From: Acidovorax sp. Root219
GTDB lineage: Bacteria; Pseudomonadota; Gammaproteobacteria; Burkholderiales; Burkholderiaceae_C
Reading direction: 5' to 3'
Assembly: GCF_001428665.1 (NCBI RefSeq)
Contig: NZ_LMIJ01000010.1
Span: 287,731-351,730 of the forward strand
Length of the DNA stretch: 64,000 bases
How positions within the stretch are numbered: the first letter of the stretch is position 1; the number at the start of each line of letters is the position of its first letter. This document shows positions 52,916-63,615 of this stretch, piece after piece. Below the pieces are notes generated by a model, which saw only the letters and a program-made list of their open reading frames with translations, was not told the DNA's origin and made no database searches. The translations under genes and the position numbers were made by a program.

Positions 52916-54308
52916 CCAGGCGGGCCTTCACGGACTTGCCTTTGACCTTGCCGCTGTTGAGGCGGTCGGCCACCTGGCGGCCCACGGTGCGGTCCACCGC
53001 CACGTAGGTGGAGAACTCGTTGACGTTGATCTTGCCGATCTGCTCGCGCGTGAAGCCCATCTCGCCGGTGAGCGCACCCAGCACGTCGCCGGCGCGGATC
53101 TTCTCTTTGCGGCCCCCGATGATCTGGATGGTGGCCATGGGCGGCACCAGCGGCCCGTCGCCGGTGGGCGTGAGTTCGGCCAATGGGTAAAAACGCGATT
53201 CGCGGCCCTGCAGCTGCTCGATCTTGCCCACGCTGCCCATCTCGTCCATGCTGGACAGGTTGAGCGCCAGGCCCTCGGCGTCGCCCCGGCCGGTGCGGCC
53301 GATGCGGTGGATGTGCACCTCGGCGTCGGGCGTCACGTCCACGTTGACCACCGCTGCCAGGTTGGCGATATCGAGACCGCGCGCGGCCACGTCGGTGGCC
53401 ACCAGCACCGAGCAGCTGCGGTTGGCGAACTGCACCAGCACCTGGTCGCGCTCGCGCTGCTCCAGCTCACCATACAGCGCCAGGGCGCTGAAGCCCTGGG
53501 CCTGCAGCACGGCCACCAGGTCGCGGCACTGCTGCTTGGTGTTGCAAAAGGCCAGCGAGGACTCGGGCCGGAAGTGGTCCAGGATCTGCGACACGGCGTG
53601 CAGGCGCTCGGAATTCTTCACCTCGTACCAGCGCTGCTCGATCTTGCCCTCGGCATGCTGGGCCTGCACCGTGATCTGCTCGGGCGCCTTCATGAACTGC
53701 TGGCTCAGCTTGGCGATGCCCTCGGGGTAGGTGGCCGAGAACAGCAGGGTCTGTCGTTCCTTGGGGCACTGGCGCGCCACGGTGGCGATGTCGTCGAAGA
53801 AACCCATGTCCAGCATGCGGTCGGCCTCGTCGAGCACCAGGGTGTTGAGCGCTTCCAGCGACAGGTGCTGGCGCTCCAGGTGGTCCATCACGCGGCCGGG
53901 CGTGCCGACCACGATGTGGGCGCCGTGCTCCAGGCTCACCGTCTGGCCGCGCAGCGGCACGCCGCCGCACAGGGTGACGACCTTGATGTTCTCCTCGGCC
54001 CGCGCCAGGCGGCGGATCTCGGTGGTCACCTGGTCGGCCAGCTCGCGCGTGGGGCACAGCACCAGCGCCTGCACGGCAAAGCGGCGCGGGTTGAGGTTGG
54101 CCAGCAGGGCCAGGGCGAAGGCCGCCGTCTTGCCGCTACCGGTGCTGGCCTGGGCGATCAGGTCCTTGCCCAGCAGGGCGGGCGGCAGGCTGGCGGCCTG
54201 GATAGGGGTCATCTGCGTGTAGCCCAGCTGCTGCAGATTGGCCAGCGTGGCGGGGCTCAGGGCCAGCGTGCTGAAGTCAGTGCCGGCTTGGTTTTCTTTG
54301 GAGGTCAT
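52905..54308 (-). CDS. dbpA: ATP-dependent RNA helicase DbpA
   Basis: A 467-residue DEAD-box helicase: Walker A STGSGKTAAFAL (about 48), DEAD at about 162-165, SAT (about 197), and HRIGRTGR (about 333). The C-terminal DbpA RNA-binding domain (about 398-467) is seen as TIQIIGGRKEKIRAGDVLGA and INVNEFSTYVAVDR, which targets hairpin 92 of 23S rRNA. It acts in 50S ribosome assembly. It converges on the ankyrin gene with an 11-base overlap and is divergent from the GGDEF-EAL gene. Confidence 0.94.
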   Translation of the reverse strand: MTSKENQAGTDFSTLALSPATLANLQQLGYTQMTPIQAASLPPALLGKDLIAQASTGSGKTAAFALALLANLNPRRFAVQALVLCPTRELADQVTTEIRRLARAEENIKVVTLCGGVPLRGQTVSLEHGAHIVVGTPGRVMDHLERQHLSLEALNTLVLDEADRMLDMGFFDDIATVARQCPKERQTLLFSATYPEGIAKLSQQFMKAPEQITVQAQHAEGKIEQRWYEVKNSERLHAVSQILDHFRPESSLAFCNTKQQCRDLVAVLQAQGFSALALYGELEQRERDQVLVQFANRSCSVLVATDVAARGLDIANLAAVVNVDVTPDAEVHIHRIGRTGRGDAEGLALNLSSMDEMGSVGKIEQLQGRESRFYPLAELTPTGDGPLVPPMATIQIIGGRKEKIRAGDVLGALTGEMGFTREQIGKINVNEFSTYVAVDRTVGRQVADRLNSGKVKGKSVKARLVTD

Positions 54309-54435
54309 GGCCCCGATTATCCGGGGCGCGCCGGAAAAGACCTATTTGCCCTGCCACGTGCATAGGGAGAACTACCTTACGCCGGCGTCAGGTGAATCGG
54401 CTATAACGGAATACAGCGCAGGAACCGGGTGGTAC

Positions 54436-56517
54436 ATGCCAGAAACGATCAACGCAGCCAGCACCGCCGAGCAGGGCCGCTCCAGCGACCTGCTGCTGCG
54501 CCTGATCGCGGACTCCGTGCCCGCGCTGATGGCCTATTTCGACCTGCCCGGCCTGCACTGCCTGTTCGCCAACCAGGGCTATGCGGCCTACAACGGCCAT
54601 TCCACCGAATCCATCCTCGGCCTCACGGTGCAGCAGGCCATCGGCGACAAGGCCTGGCAGGCCATACAGCCCCATGTGGAGCGCTCCACCCGGGGCGAGC
54701 ACGTCAAGTACGCGCGCGAGCAGACCCTGCCCAATGGCGAAGTGCGCATGATCGAAGTGAATCTCATCCCGCACTTCGAAGGCGCGCAGAAGGACCGGCA
54801 ACTGGGCTCCTTCGTGCTGATCACCGACATCACCGAGCGCTGGCGTGCCGAGCGCTCCGTGCGCGAGAGCGAAGAGCGCATGCGCAAGTTCACCGAAGCC
54901 ACGGACGAGGCCATCGTGTTCCACCGCGACGGCCTGATCTCCGACGGCAACGAGGCACTCTACCGGCTCACAGGCTATGCGCTGCACGAAGTGGTGGGCC
55001 TGTCCATCTTCAACTTCATCAGCCCCGAATGGCGCGCCGTGGCGCTCGACTACACGCGCAGCGGCCGCGAAGACCCCTACGAGGTCACCATACGCCACAA
55101 GGATGGCCATGCCATCCCGGTGGAGGTGGTGGGCAAGACCATGCCGTTCCACCATGCGGACTACCGCATCGTGGTGGTGCGCGACATCACGGCGCGCAAG
55201 CAGGCGCAGGAGCGCGAAGCCTTCAACGCCCTGCACGACTCGCTCACACAGTTGCCCAACCGCCGCCACCTGATGGACCAGTTGGCCAAGGCGCTGGCCC
55301 GCCGCCAGGGCCAGATGGCGGTGCTGTTCGTGAACCTGGACCATTTCAAGACCGTGAACGATTCGCTCGGCCACCACGCCGGCGACCAGTTGCTGCGCGA
55401 AGTGGCCGACCGGCTGCGCCACGCTGTGGGCGAAGCCGACGTGGTGGCCCGCCTGGGCAGCGACGAGTTCGTGCTGGTGCTCACCAGCATCCACGCGCCC
55501 GAGGATGCGGCCCGGGTGGCCGACGCCGTGCTGCAGGCCATGCGCACTGTCTTCACGGTAGGCCACCTGCCGCTGACCATGTCGCCGTCCATCGGCATCA
55601 GCCTGTTCCCGGACGATGGAGCCACCGGCGACGCGCTGCTGCGCTGCGCCGACGCGGCCATGCAGCAGGCCAAGGACAGCGGCCGCGGCAACCGCCAGTT
55701 CTACCAGCCCGGCATGGACCTGCGCGCCATGGAGGTGCTGCAGCAGGAGCGCCTGCTGCGCGAGGCCATCGCGGACAGTGCCTTCGTGCTGCACTACCAG
55801 CCGCAGATCTGCCTGAAGGACGGCACGCTCCGGGGCTTCGAGGCCCTGGTGCGCTGGCGCCACCCGGTGCGCGGCCTGGTGGGCCCCATCGATTTCATCG
55901 CCTTCGCCGAGTCGCGCGGGCTCATCACGCCGATTGGCCGCTGGGTGCTGCACGAGGCCTGCCGCCAGCTCAAGGCCTGGCAGGACGAGGGGCTGGCCCT
56001 GGTGCCGGTGGCCGTGAATTTGTCGGCCCTGGAGTTTCGCCAGCGCGATGTAGCCGGCGAGATTGCCGCGGCCCTCACGGCCACGGGCCTGGCACCGCAG
56101 TACCTGGAAATCGAGCTGACCGAATCGGTGCTGATGCACCAGACCGGCCAGGTGCTCGGTACGCTGCAAGCGCTCAAGGACCTGGGCGTGGGCATCTCCA
56201 TCGATGATTTCGGCACCGGCTACTCATCGCTGGCCTACCTCAAGCGCTACCCCATCGACAAGCTCAAGATCGACCGCTCCTTCGTGATGGACACCCCGGG
56301 CAGCGCCGACGACGTGGCCATCGTCACCGCCATCGTGCAGATGGGACGCAGCCTGCAGCTCAAGACCGTGGCCGAGGGGGTAGAGACGGCCGAGCAGATG
56401 GCCCTGCTGCGCAGCCTGGGCTGCGACCTGATCCAGGGACACCTGATCTCCGTGCCCCTGGACGCCCCTGCCATCCGCCAGTGGCTGCTGGGCCAGGGCG
56501 CGCAAACTGCGGCCTGA
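54436..56517 (+). CDS. PAS-PAS-GGDEF-EAL cyclic-di-GMP phosphodiesterase
   Basis: A 693-residue cytoplasmic protein. Two PAS domains (about 20-140 and 150-265) precede a GGDEF domain with the degenerate active site GSDEF and no RxxD inhibition site, so it probably does not make c-di-GMP. The EAL domain (about 440-690) is complete: FEALVRWRHP, IELTESVLM, IDDFGTGYSSLAYLKRYP and KTVAEGVET all match active enzymes. It is therefore likely a phosphodiesterase controlled by PAS sensing, with the GGDEF part acting as a GTP-binding regulator. Start ATG 54436. Confidence 0.88.
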   Translation: MPETINAASTAEQGRSSDLLLRLIADSVPALMAYFDLPGLHCLFANQGYAAYNGHSTESILGLTVQQAIGDKAWQAIQPHVERSTRGEHVKYAREQTLPNGEVRMIEVNLIPHFEGAQKDRQLGSFVLITDITERWRAERSVRESEERMRKFTEATDEAIVFHRDGLISDGNEALYRLTGYALHEVVGLSIFNFISPEWRAVALDYTRSGREDPYEVTIRHKDGHAIPVEVVGKTMPFHHADYRIVVVRDITARKQAQEREAFNALHDSLTQLPNRRHLMDQLAKALARRQGQMAVLFVNLDHFKTVNDSLGHHAGDQLLREVADRLRHAVGEADVVARLGSDEFVLVLTSIHAPEDAARVADAVLQAMRTVFTVGHLPLTMSPSIGISLFPDDGATGDALLRCADAAMQQAKDSGRGNRQFYQPGMDLRAMEVLQQERLLREAIADSAFVLHYQPQICLKDGTLRGFEALVRWRHPVRGLVGPIDFIAFAESRGLITPIGRWVLHEACRQLKAWQDEGLALVPVAVNLSALEFRQRDVAGEIAAALTATGLAPQYLEIELTESVLMHQTGQVLGTLQALKDLGVGISIDDFGTGYSSLAYLKRYPIDKLKIDRSFVMDTPGSADDVAIVTAIVQMGRSLQLKTVAEGVETAEQMALLRSLGCDLIQGHLISVPLDAPAIRQWLLGQGAQTAA

Positions 56518-56628
56518 ACGCCACACCGGCCCCGGGAGAGGGTCCGACAGGGCGGTTTCCCGCGAATTTCTGGTGCAGGGCAGGTGGCTGTCACCCCCAC
56601 CACCCCGCCGCATGTGGACAATAGGGCC

Positions 56629-58110
56629 ATGCCCCTGATTCCCGACTTCATCGCCCCCACCCGCCACACCGACCCGGCCGAGGCCCTGGCCCAGGTGCAG
56701 CGCATCTACCAGCAGCAGATAGGCCACCTGCGCGAGGCCATGCACCAGTTCGTGTCCGGCGATACGCCGGCGGGGCATGTACGCGCCTTCTACCCCTTCG
56801 TGCGCATCCACACCACCACGGTGGCACGGGCGGACACCAAGCTGGCCTATGGCTTCGTGGAAGGCCCCGGCCGCTACGAGACCACGCTGACCCGCCCGGA
56901 CCTGTTTGCACGGTACTATGCCGAGCAGTTCCGCCTGCTGCGAAAGAGCCACAACGTGGAACTGGAAGTGGGCACCAGCGCACAACCCATTCCGATCCAC
57001 TTCTCGTTCGCCGAGCACGACCACATTGAAGGCACACTGACGCAGGAGCGCCGCATGCTGATGCGCGACGTGTTCGACCTGCCCGATCTGGCCGCCATGG
57101 ACGATGGCATCGCCAACGGCACCTGGGCGCCGCGCCAGGGCGAGGCACAGCCGCTGTCGCTGTTCACCGCGCCACGTGTGGACTACTCGCTGCACCGCCT
57201 GCGCCACTACACGGGCACGGCACCCGAGTGGTTCCAGAACTTCGTGCTGTTCACCAACTACCAGTTCTACATCGACGAGTTCGTGCGCCTGGGCCATGCC
57301 GAGATGGCCAAACCCGACAGCGAGTACGTGGCCTTCATCGAGCCGGGCAACGTGATCACGCGCCGCGTCGGCCTGCCGGCGGCGGAGGCCGACGCCCTGG
57401 GCGTGGCCCCGCCGCGCCTGCCGCAGATGCCCGCCTACCACCTGGTGCGCCAGGACCGCAGCGGCATCACCATGGTCAACATCGGCGTGGGCCCGGCCAA
57501 TGCCAAGACCATCACCGACCACATCGCCGTGCTGCGCCCGCATGCCTGGATGATGCTGGGCCACTGCGCTGGCCTGCGCAACAGCCAGCAACTGGGCGAC
57601 TATGTGCTGGCGCATGCCTACGTGCGCGAAGACCACGTGCTCGACGAGGAGTTGCCGCTGTGGGTGCCGATCCCGGCGCTGGCCGAGATCCAGGTGGCGC
57701 TGGAGCAGGCCGTGGCCGACGTGACCCAGATCGCCGAAGCCGACCTCAAGCGCATCATGCGCACCGGCACCGTGGCCAGCACCGACAACCGCAACTGGGA
57801 GCTCTTGCCCGACAACATGCCCCAGCGCCGCTTCAGCCAGAGCCGCGCCGTGGCGCTGGACATGGAAAGCGCCACCATCGCGGCCAACGGTTTCCGCTTT
57901 CGCGTGCCCTACGGCACCCTGCTGTGCGTGAGCGACAAGCCGCTGCACGGCGAGATCAAGCTGCCCGGCATGGCCAACCACTTCTACCGCGAGCGGGTGG
58001 ACCAGCACCTGCGCATCGGCATGCGCGCCATCGAGATCCTGCGCGAGGGCGGCATTCACCGCCTGCACAGCCGCAAGCTGCGCAGCTTTGCCGAGGTGGC
58101 ATTCCAGTAA
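56629..58110 (+). CDS. amn: AMP nucleosidase
   Basis: Amn splits AMP into adenine and ribose 5-phosphate and regulates nucleotide pools. The 493-residue protein has the N-terminal amn domain (FYPFVRIHTTTVARADTKLA near 48, FSFAEHDHIEGTL near 125) and the C-terminal phosphorylase-like catalytic domain (MVNIGVGPANAKTITDHIAV near 281, MLGHCAGLR near 307, and VALDMESATIAANGF near 407). Length fits the family. A GTG at 56584 is in frame but ATG 56629 gives the usual MPLIPDF start. It lies between two c-di-GMP genes. Confidence 0.94.
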   Translation: MPLIPDFIAPTRHTDPAEALAQVQRIYQQQIGHLREAMHQFVSGDTPAGHVRAFYPFVRIHTTTVARADTKLAYGFVEGPGRYETTLTRPDLFARYYAEQFRLLRKSHNVELEVGTSAQPIPIHFSFAEHDHIEGTLTQERRMLMRDVFDLPDLAAMDDGIANGTWAPRQGEAQPLSLFTAPRVDYSLHRLRHYTGTAPEWFQNFVLFTNYQFYIDEFVRLGHAEMAKPDSEYVAFIEPGNVITRRVGLPAAEADALGVAPPRLPQMPAYHLVRQDRSGITMVNIGVGPANAKTITDHIAVLRPHAWMMLGHCAGLRNSQQLGDYVLAHAYVREDHVLDEELPLWVPIPALAEIQVALEQAVADVTQIAEADLKRIMRTGTVASTDNRNWELLPDNMPQRRFSQSRAVALDMESATIAANGFRFRVPYGTLLCVSDKPLHGEIKLPGMANHFYRERVDQHLRIGMRAIEILREGGIHRLHSRKLRSFAEVAFQ

Positions 58111-58143
58111 TACCATCCCCGCCACACGGCGGCGCACCCATCC

Positions 58144-59277
58144 ATGCCACTGGACTTTCTGACACTGATGGCGGTGATGGCCGCCAACCTGTTCATGATC
58201 TCGGCCGCCCTGCCGCTGATCATGGGCCCCGGGGTGAGCCCGGCGGCCCGCTGCGTGCAGGCCAGCATGCTGCTGCAGGCCACGGCCTGGGCCGCCATCA
58301 TCGCGGCTGGCTACTGGTGGGACCAGGCCCTGTCCACCCTGTCGGTGGCCTGCAACGCGCTGGCGCAGTGGATGCTGTACCGCGCCCTGGGCGAATGGCT
58401 GGGCGAGCGGCCCTTGAAGTCCCTGCTGCGGGTGCTGGTGGTGATCACCCCGCTGGGCTACACGCTCGCCTTTGACGACTATGCCTGGCGCGTGGGCTGG
58501 GCCAACCTGCTGATGGCCGCCATCCTGCTCATCGTGGCACGCGCCACGCTCTACCCTGCACGCTATGCCGACCCGCGCTGGCGGCGCCTGCTGATGGCCT
58601 GCCTGGTCACCTCGGCGGCGTTCACCCTGGCGCGCGGCATGCTGGGCGCCTTCACCGACCAGTACCCGAGCTTTCGCACCCCCCACCCCGTGAACCTGGC
58701 GGCGGCCGTGGCCACCAATGTCTGCCTGGTGCTGGGCACCGTGGCCCTGCTGGTGGCCTGGCGTGCCGAGGCCGAGCAGAAGCTGCGCGCGCTGGCCATG
58801 ACCGATGGGCTCACCGGCGTGCTCAACCGGCGCGGCTTCACCAAGCAGGCCGAGAACATGCTCTCGCACGCCTGGCGCCACCACCTGCCGCTCACAGCAC
58901 TGGTGCTGGACCTGGACTATTTCAAGCAGATCAACGACACCCACGGCCATGAGAGGGGCGACCGGGCGCTGAAGCTGTTTGCCCGCCTGCTCGAGGAAAC
59001 CTGCCGCACCGGCGACCTGGTCGGGCGGCTCGGCGGCGAGGAATTCGGTGTGCTGCTGCTGCACAACAGCGCGCCTGCGGGACTTGCCTTCGACCGCCGC
59101 CTGCGCACGCGCCTGCACGACGCCAGCGCCGCCGAACTGGGTTTCACGCTTGACTACAGCGCCGGCATGGCCGTGCTGCTGCCTGCGGAAACGCGCCTGC
59201 CCGACCTGATGGCCCGGGCCGATGCCGCGCTCTACCTGGCCAAGGCCCAAGGCCGCGGCCGCATGGTCGAAGCCTGA
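58144..59277 (+). CDS. Membrane-bound diguanylate cyclase
   Basis: A 377-residue protein with an N-terminal domain of six hydrophobic segments (residues 1-210) and a C-terminal GGDEF domain. The active site is GGEEF, in RLGGEEFGVLL, and an RxxD inhibition site lies five residues earlier (CRTGDLVGRL), so product feedback is expected. The DGLTGVLNRRGF segment marks the start of the cyclase domain. It makes c-di-GMP from GTP. It stands 34 bases after amn and may be in the same transcript. Confidence 0.9.
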   Translation: MPLDFLTLMAVMAANLFMISAALPLIMGPGVSPAARCVQASMLLQATAWAAIIAAGYWWDQALSTLSVACNALAQWMLYRALGEWLGERPLKSLLRVLVVITPLGYTLAFDDYAWRVGWANLLMAAILLIVARATLYPARYADPRWRRLLMACLVTSAAFTLARGMLGAFTDQYPSFRTPHPVNLAAAVATNVCLVLGTVALLVAWRAEAEQKLRALAMTDGLTGVLNRRGFTKQAENMLSHAWRHHLPLTALVLDLDYFKQINDTHGHERGDRALKLFARLLEETCRTGDLVGRLGGEEFGVLLLHNSAPAGLAFDRRLRTRLHDASAAELGFTLDYSAGMAVLLPAETRLPDLMARADAALYLAKAQGRGRMVEA

Positions 59278-59338
59278 GAGGCTGAGAGTCTTTCGTCCAT
59301 GCCCGCCTTGCACGCCAAAACACCCCGGCTCGTCGAAA

Positions 59339-59378
59339 GCAAATGCTCGCCATAGCACGAGCTATGGCTGTGCTTTGC
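59339..59378. repeat. Intergenic hairpin element
   Basis: GCCATAG (59349-59355) pairs with CTATGGC around a CACGAG loop, and the outer GCAAA and TTTGC extend the stem, so the whole unit spans 59339-59378. No T-run follows, so it is not a plain terminator. It lies between the cyclase gene and the NodI-like gene and resembles dispersed REP-like hairpins seen in this bacterial group. That resemblance is from memory, not from a search. Confidence 0.45.
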
Positions 59379-59477
59379 GCCTAGATCCAGGGCGTTCTGG
59401 CGCGCCCCTCGGACACGGCCAAAAAACTCCCAGCCTATGAGCGCACCCCGGATTCCGGTATCGCACACAATCGGTGC

Positions 59478-60419
59478 ATGAAGGATCTATTCGAAGTGCG
59501 CGATCTGCGCAAAAGCTATGGCGAGACCACGGTGGTCAACGATGTCTCGTTTGCCATTGCCCCCGGCGAATGCCTGGGTGTGATCGGCCCCAACGGCGCG
59601 GGCAAGACCACTACCATCCGCATGTGTCTGGGCCTGGCCAACCCCGACAGCGGCAGCGTGCGCTTTTACCCCAGCGCTGGCGCTGCGCCCCTGCACATGC
59701 CGCACGACGCCCTGACCATCAAGGCGCAGATCGGGGTGGTGACGCAGTTCGACACGCTGGACCCGGACTTCACCTGCTACGAAAATCTGCGCGTGTTCGG
59801 CCGCTACTTCGGCATCAAGGGCCCGGCCATGGACGAGCGCGTGCCCAAACTGCTCGAATTCGCGGCCCTCACGCACAAGGCGAACGCCAAACCCGGTGAA
59901 TTGTCGGGCGGCATGAAGCGGCGGCTGAGCCTGGCGCGCGCCCTGGTCAATGACCCGCGCCTGCTGCTGCTGGACGAACCCACCACGGGCCTCGACCCCC
60001 AGGCCCGCCACCTGATGTGGGAGCGGCTGCAACTGCTGCTCCAGCAGGGCAAGTCCATCCTGCTCACCACCCACTTCATGGACGAGGCCGAGCGCCTGTG
60101 CTCGCGCCTGCTGGTGCTCGACCATGGCAAGAAGATCGCCGAAGGCCGCCCGCGCGAACTCATCGCCCAGCACCTGGAGCCAGACGTGGTGGAAGTCTTC
60201 GGCGTGGGCGCCGTGGCCCTGGCCGAAGATGCCGCGCTGCGCCCCCTGGCGGCGCGCGTGGAGGTCAGCGGCGAAACGGTGTTCTTCTACACCCAGAACG
60301 CCCAGCCCCTGCTGCACGCGCTGGGCGCACACCCACACCTGCGCACACTGCACCGGCCTGCCAATCTGGAGGACCTGTTCCTCAAGCTCACAGGGCGCCA
60401 GATCCGCGAGGACGGTTGA
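59478..60419 (+). CDS. NodI-like ABC transporter ATP-binding protein
   Basis: A 313-residue ATPase close to NodI, which with NodJ exports lipo-oligosaccharides in rhizobia and related products elsewhere. Walker A GPNGAGKTTTIRMCLG (about 38), signature LSGGMKRRLSLARALV (about 143), Walker B LLLLDEPTTGLDPQ and switch LLTTHFMDEAERL are intact, and the C-terminal tail ends in LEDLFLKLTGRQIR as in NodI. The NodJ-type permease that normally follows is absent: the next gene is purT on the other strand, 7 bases away. Its membrane partner must be elsewhere. Confidence 0.87.
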   Translation: MKDLFEVRDLRKSYGETTVVNDVSFAIAPGECLGVIGPNGAGKTTTIRMCLGLANPDSGSVRFYPSAGAAPLHMPHDALTIKAQIGVVTQFDTLDPDFTCYENLRVFGRYFGIKGPAMDERVPKLLEFAALTHKANAKPGELSGGMKRRLSLARALVNDPRLLLLDEPTTGLDPQARHLMWERLQLLLQQGKSILLTTHFMDEAERLCSRLLVLDHGKKIAEGRPRELIAQHLEPDVVEVFGVGAVALAEDAALRPLAARVEVSGETVFFYTQNAQPLLHALGAHPHLRTLHRPANLEDLFLKLTGRQIREDG

Positions 60420-60425
60420 ACAGAA

Positions 60426-61628
60426 TCAGGCCTTGCGCGGTTTCACCTTGCTGGCGGCCAGCTTGGCGTTGTCGCGCGCGGTGTGCACGTCCGCAGCGCG
60501 GGCCAGGGCCACGCCCATGCGGCGCTTGGTGAAGCTCTCTGGCTTGCCGAAGAGGCGCAGGTCGGTGTCAGGAACGCGCAGGGCGTCCTCCACACCATCG
60601 AAGACGATGCCCACGGCGTCCACGCCGCCGTAGATCACGGCGCTCGCGCCGGGGTTGCGCAGGCTGGTGTCCACCGGCAGGCCCAGGATGGCGCGGGCGT
60701 GCAGCTCGAACTCGCTCTGGTTCTGGGTGCACAGGGTGACCAGGCCGGTGTCGTGCGGGCGGGGGCTCACTTCGCTGAACCAGACGTCCTGGCCCTTGAC
60801 GAACAGCTCCACCCCGAACAGGCCCTGGCCGCCCAGGTTGTCGGTCACGGCTTTGGCGATCTGGCGCGATTTTTCGAGCGCTGCCGGGTGCATGGGGTGG
60901 GGCTGCCAGCTTTCCACGTAGTCACCGCTGACCTGCACGTGGCCGATGGGGTCGCAGAAATGGGTCTCGATCTGGCCATCGGCGCCCACGGCGCGCACGG
61001 TGAGCTGGGTGATCTCGTAGTCGAAGTCGATGAAGCCCTCGACGATGACGCGGCCGTGGCTCACCCGCCCGCCAGCCATGGCGTAGTCCCAGGCGGTCTT
61101 CACGTCGCCGGGGCCGTCGATCTTGCTCTGGCCCTTGCCCGAGCTGCTCATCACCGGCTTGACGATGCAGGGGTAGCCGATGCCGCCATCGATGGCAGCC
61201 TGCAGTTCTTCCAGCGAGTTACAGAATTGGTAGGGGCTGGTGGGCAGGGCCAGGGTCTCGGCGGCCAGCACGCGGATGCCTTCGCGGTCCATGGTCAGGC
61301 GCGCGGCGCGTGCGGTGGGGATCACGCGCACGGTACCGGCGGCTTCCAGCTCTTCGAGCATGGGGGTGGCGATGGCCTCGATCTCGGGCACCACCAGGTG
61401 CGGGCGCTCGGCCTCGATCAGCGCCTTGAGCTGGGCCGGATCGCTCATGGTGATGGTGCGGCGGTGGTGGGCCACCTGCTGGCCGGGTGCGTTCTCGTAG
61501 CGGTCGACGGCAATGGTTTCCACGCCCAGACGCTGCAGCGCGATCAGCACCTCCTTGCCGAGCTCGCCCGAGCCCAACAGCATGACTTTGGTGGCATGGG
61601 GGGACAGGGGGGTTCCGAAGGTGGTCAT
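60426..61628 (-). CDS. purT: Formate-dependent phosphoribosylglycinamide formyltransferase PurT
   Basis: PurT transfers formate to GAR in purine synthesis using ATP. The 400-residue ATP-grasp protein has the N-terminal [20 protein letters not shown] near 14, the glycine-rich [17 protein letters not shown] loop (about 152), and [20 protein letters not shown] near 267, followed by [12 protein letters not shown]. All elements of the active family are present. It converges on the NodI-like gene and is divergent from the sigma-54 activator, 138 bases away. Confidence 0.95.
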   Translation of the reverse strand: MTTFGTPLSPHATKVMLLGSGELGKEVLIALQRLGVETIAVDRYENAPGQQVAHHRRTITMSDPAQLKALIEAERPHLVVPEIEAIATPMLEELEAAGTVRVIPTARAARLTMDREGIRVLAAETLALPTSPYQFCNSLEELQAAIDGGIGYPCIVKPVMSSSGKGQSKIDGPGDVKTAWDYAMAGGRVSHGRVIVEGFIDFDYEITQLTVRAVGADGQIETHFCDPIGHVQVSGDYVESWQPHPMHPAALEKSRQIAKAVTDNLGGQGLFGVELFVKGQDVWFSEVSPRPHDTGLVTLCTQNQSEFELHARAILGLPVDTSLRNPGASAVIYGGVDAVGIVFDGVEDALRVPDTDLRLFGKPESFTKRRMGVALARAADVHTARDNAKLAASKVKPRKA

Positions 61629-61766
61629 GGCGGTGCTTTCGACAGGATGGGAGGGGTGGAGAAAAGGAATCGGGCAGGCGGCTGCCCGCTCCGGGTAGCG
61701 ACTTTAATGCACCGGACCGCCCGGACACCCATCGCGGCGGGCGCAAAACTTGCAAGAAGCATCCAC

Positions 61767-63380
<1,614 letters not shown>

Positions 63381-63400
63381 GGCTGGTGGCAGGCCCGCCA

Positions 63401-63425
63401 CTGTGTCGACAATTTGTCGACACAG
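63401..63425. promoter_or_regulatory. 25-bp palindrome, probable activator site (UAS)
   Basis: CTGTGTCGACAA at 63401-63412 is the exact complement of TTGTCGACACAG at 63414-63425, with one central base. It lies 21 bases after the activator's stop codon and 128-152 bases upstream of a sigma-54 promoter. The form and distance fit an upstream activating sequence for a sigma-54 activator. Confidence 0.7.
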
Positions 63426-63551
63426 TGTTCAGGGCAGTCGCCAACAGTCCCTGCAATCGAGGCCATGAAGCCCATTTTTGCTATCCATTGAGTAGCACCC
63501 GAAATAGCATGGGAAACGATTTCATGGGATTTCACGCTGAATCGGCCGCGC

Positions 63552-63567
63552 TGGCACACCTGTTGCA
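63552..63567 (+). promoter_or_regulatory. Sigma-54 promoter of the sulfurtransferase gene
   Basis: TGGCACACCTGTTGCA matches TGGCAC-N5-TTGCA at all fixed positions; GG (63553-63554) and GC (63565-63566) are in exact -24/-12 spacing. The start site should be about 63578, some 38 bases before the ATG at 63616. It pairs with the palindrome at 63401-63425 and the activator gene at 61767. Confidence 0.8.
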
Positions 63568-63615
63568 GTAAGGGAAGCAGGCCATCCTGCCCACCACCGC
63601 ATCGAAAGGTTTCCC

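Noticed and set aside
55455-55470. Active diguanylate cyclase in the GGDEF-EAL protein
   Set aside because: The site reads GSDEF and lacks the RxxD site, while the EAL domain is complete, so phosphodiesterase activity is the better call.
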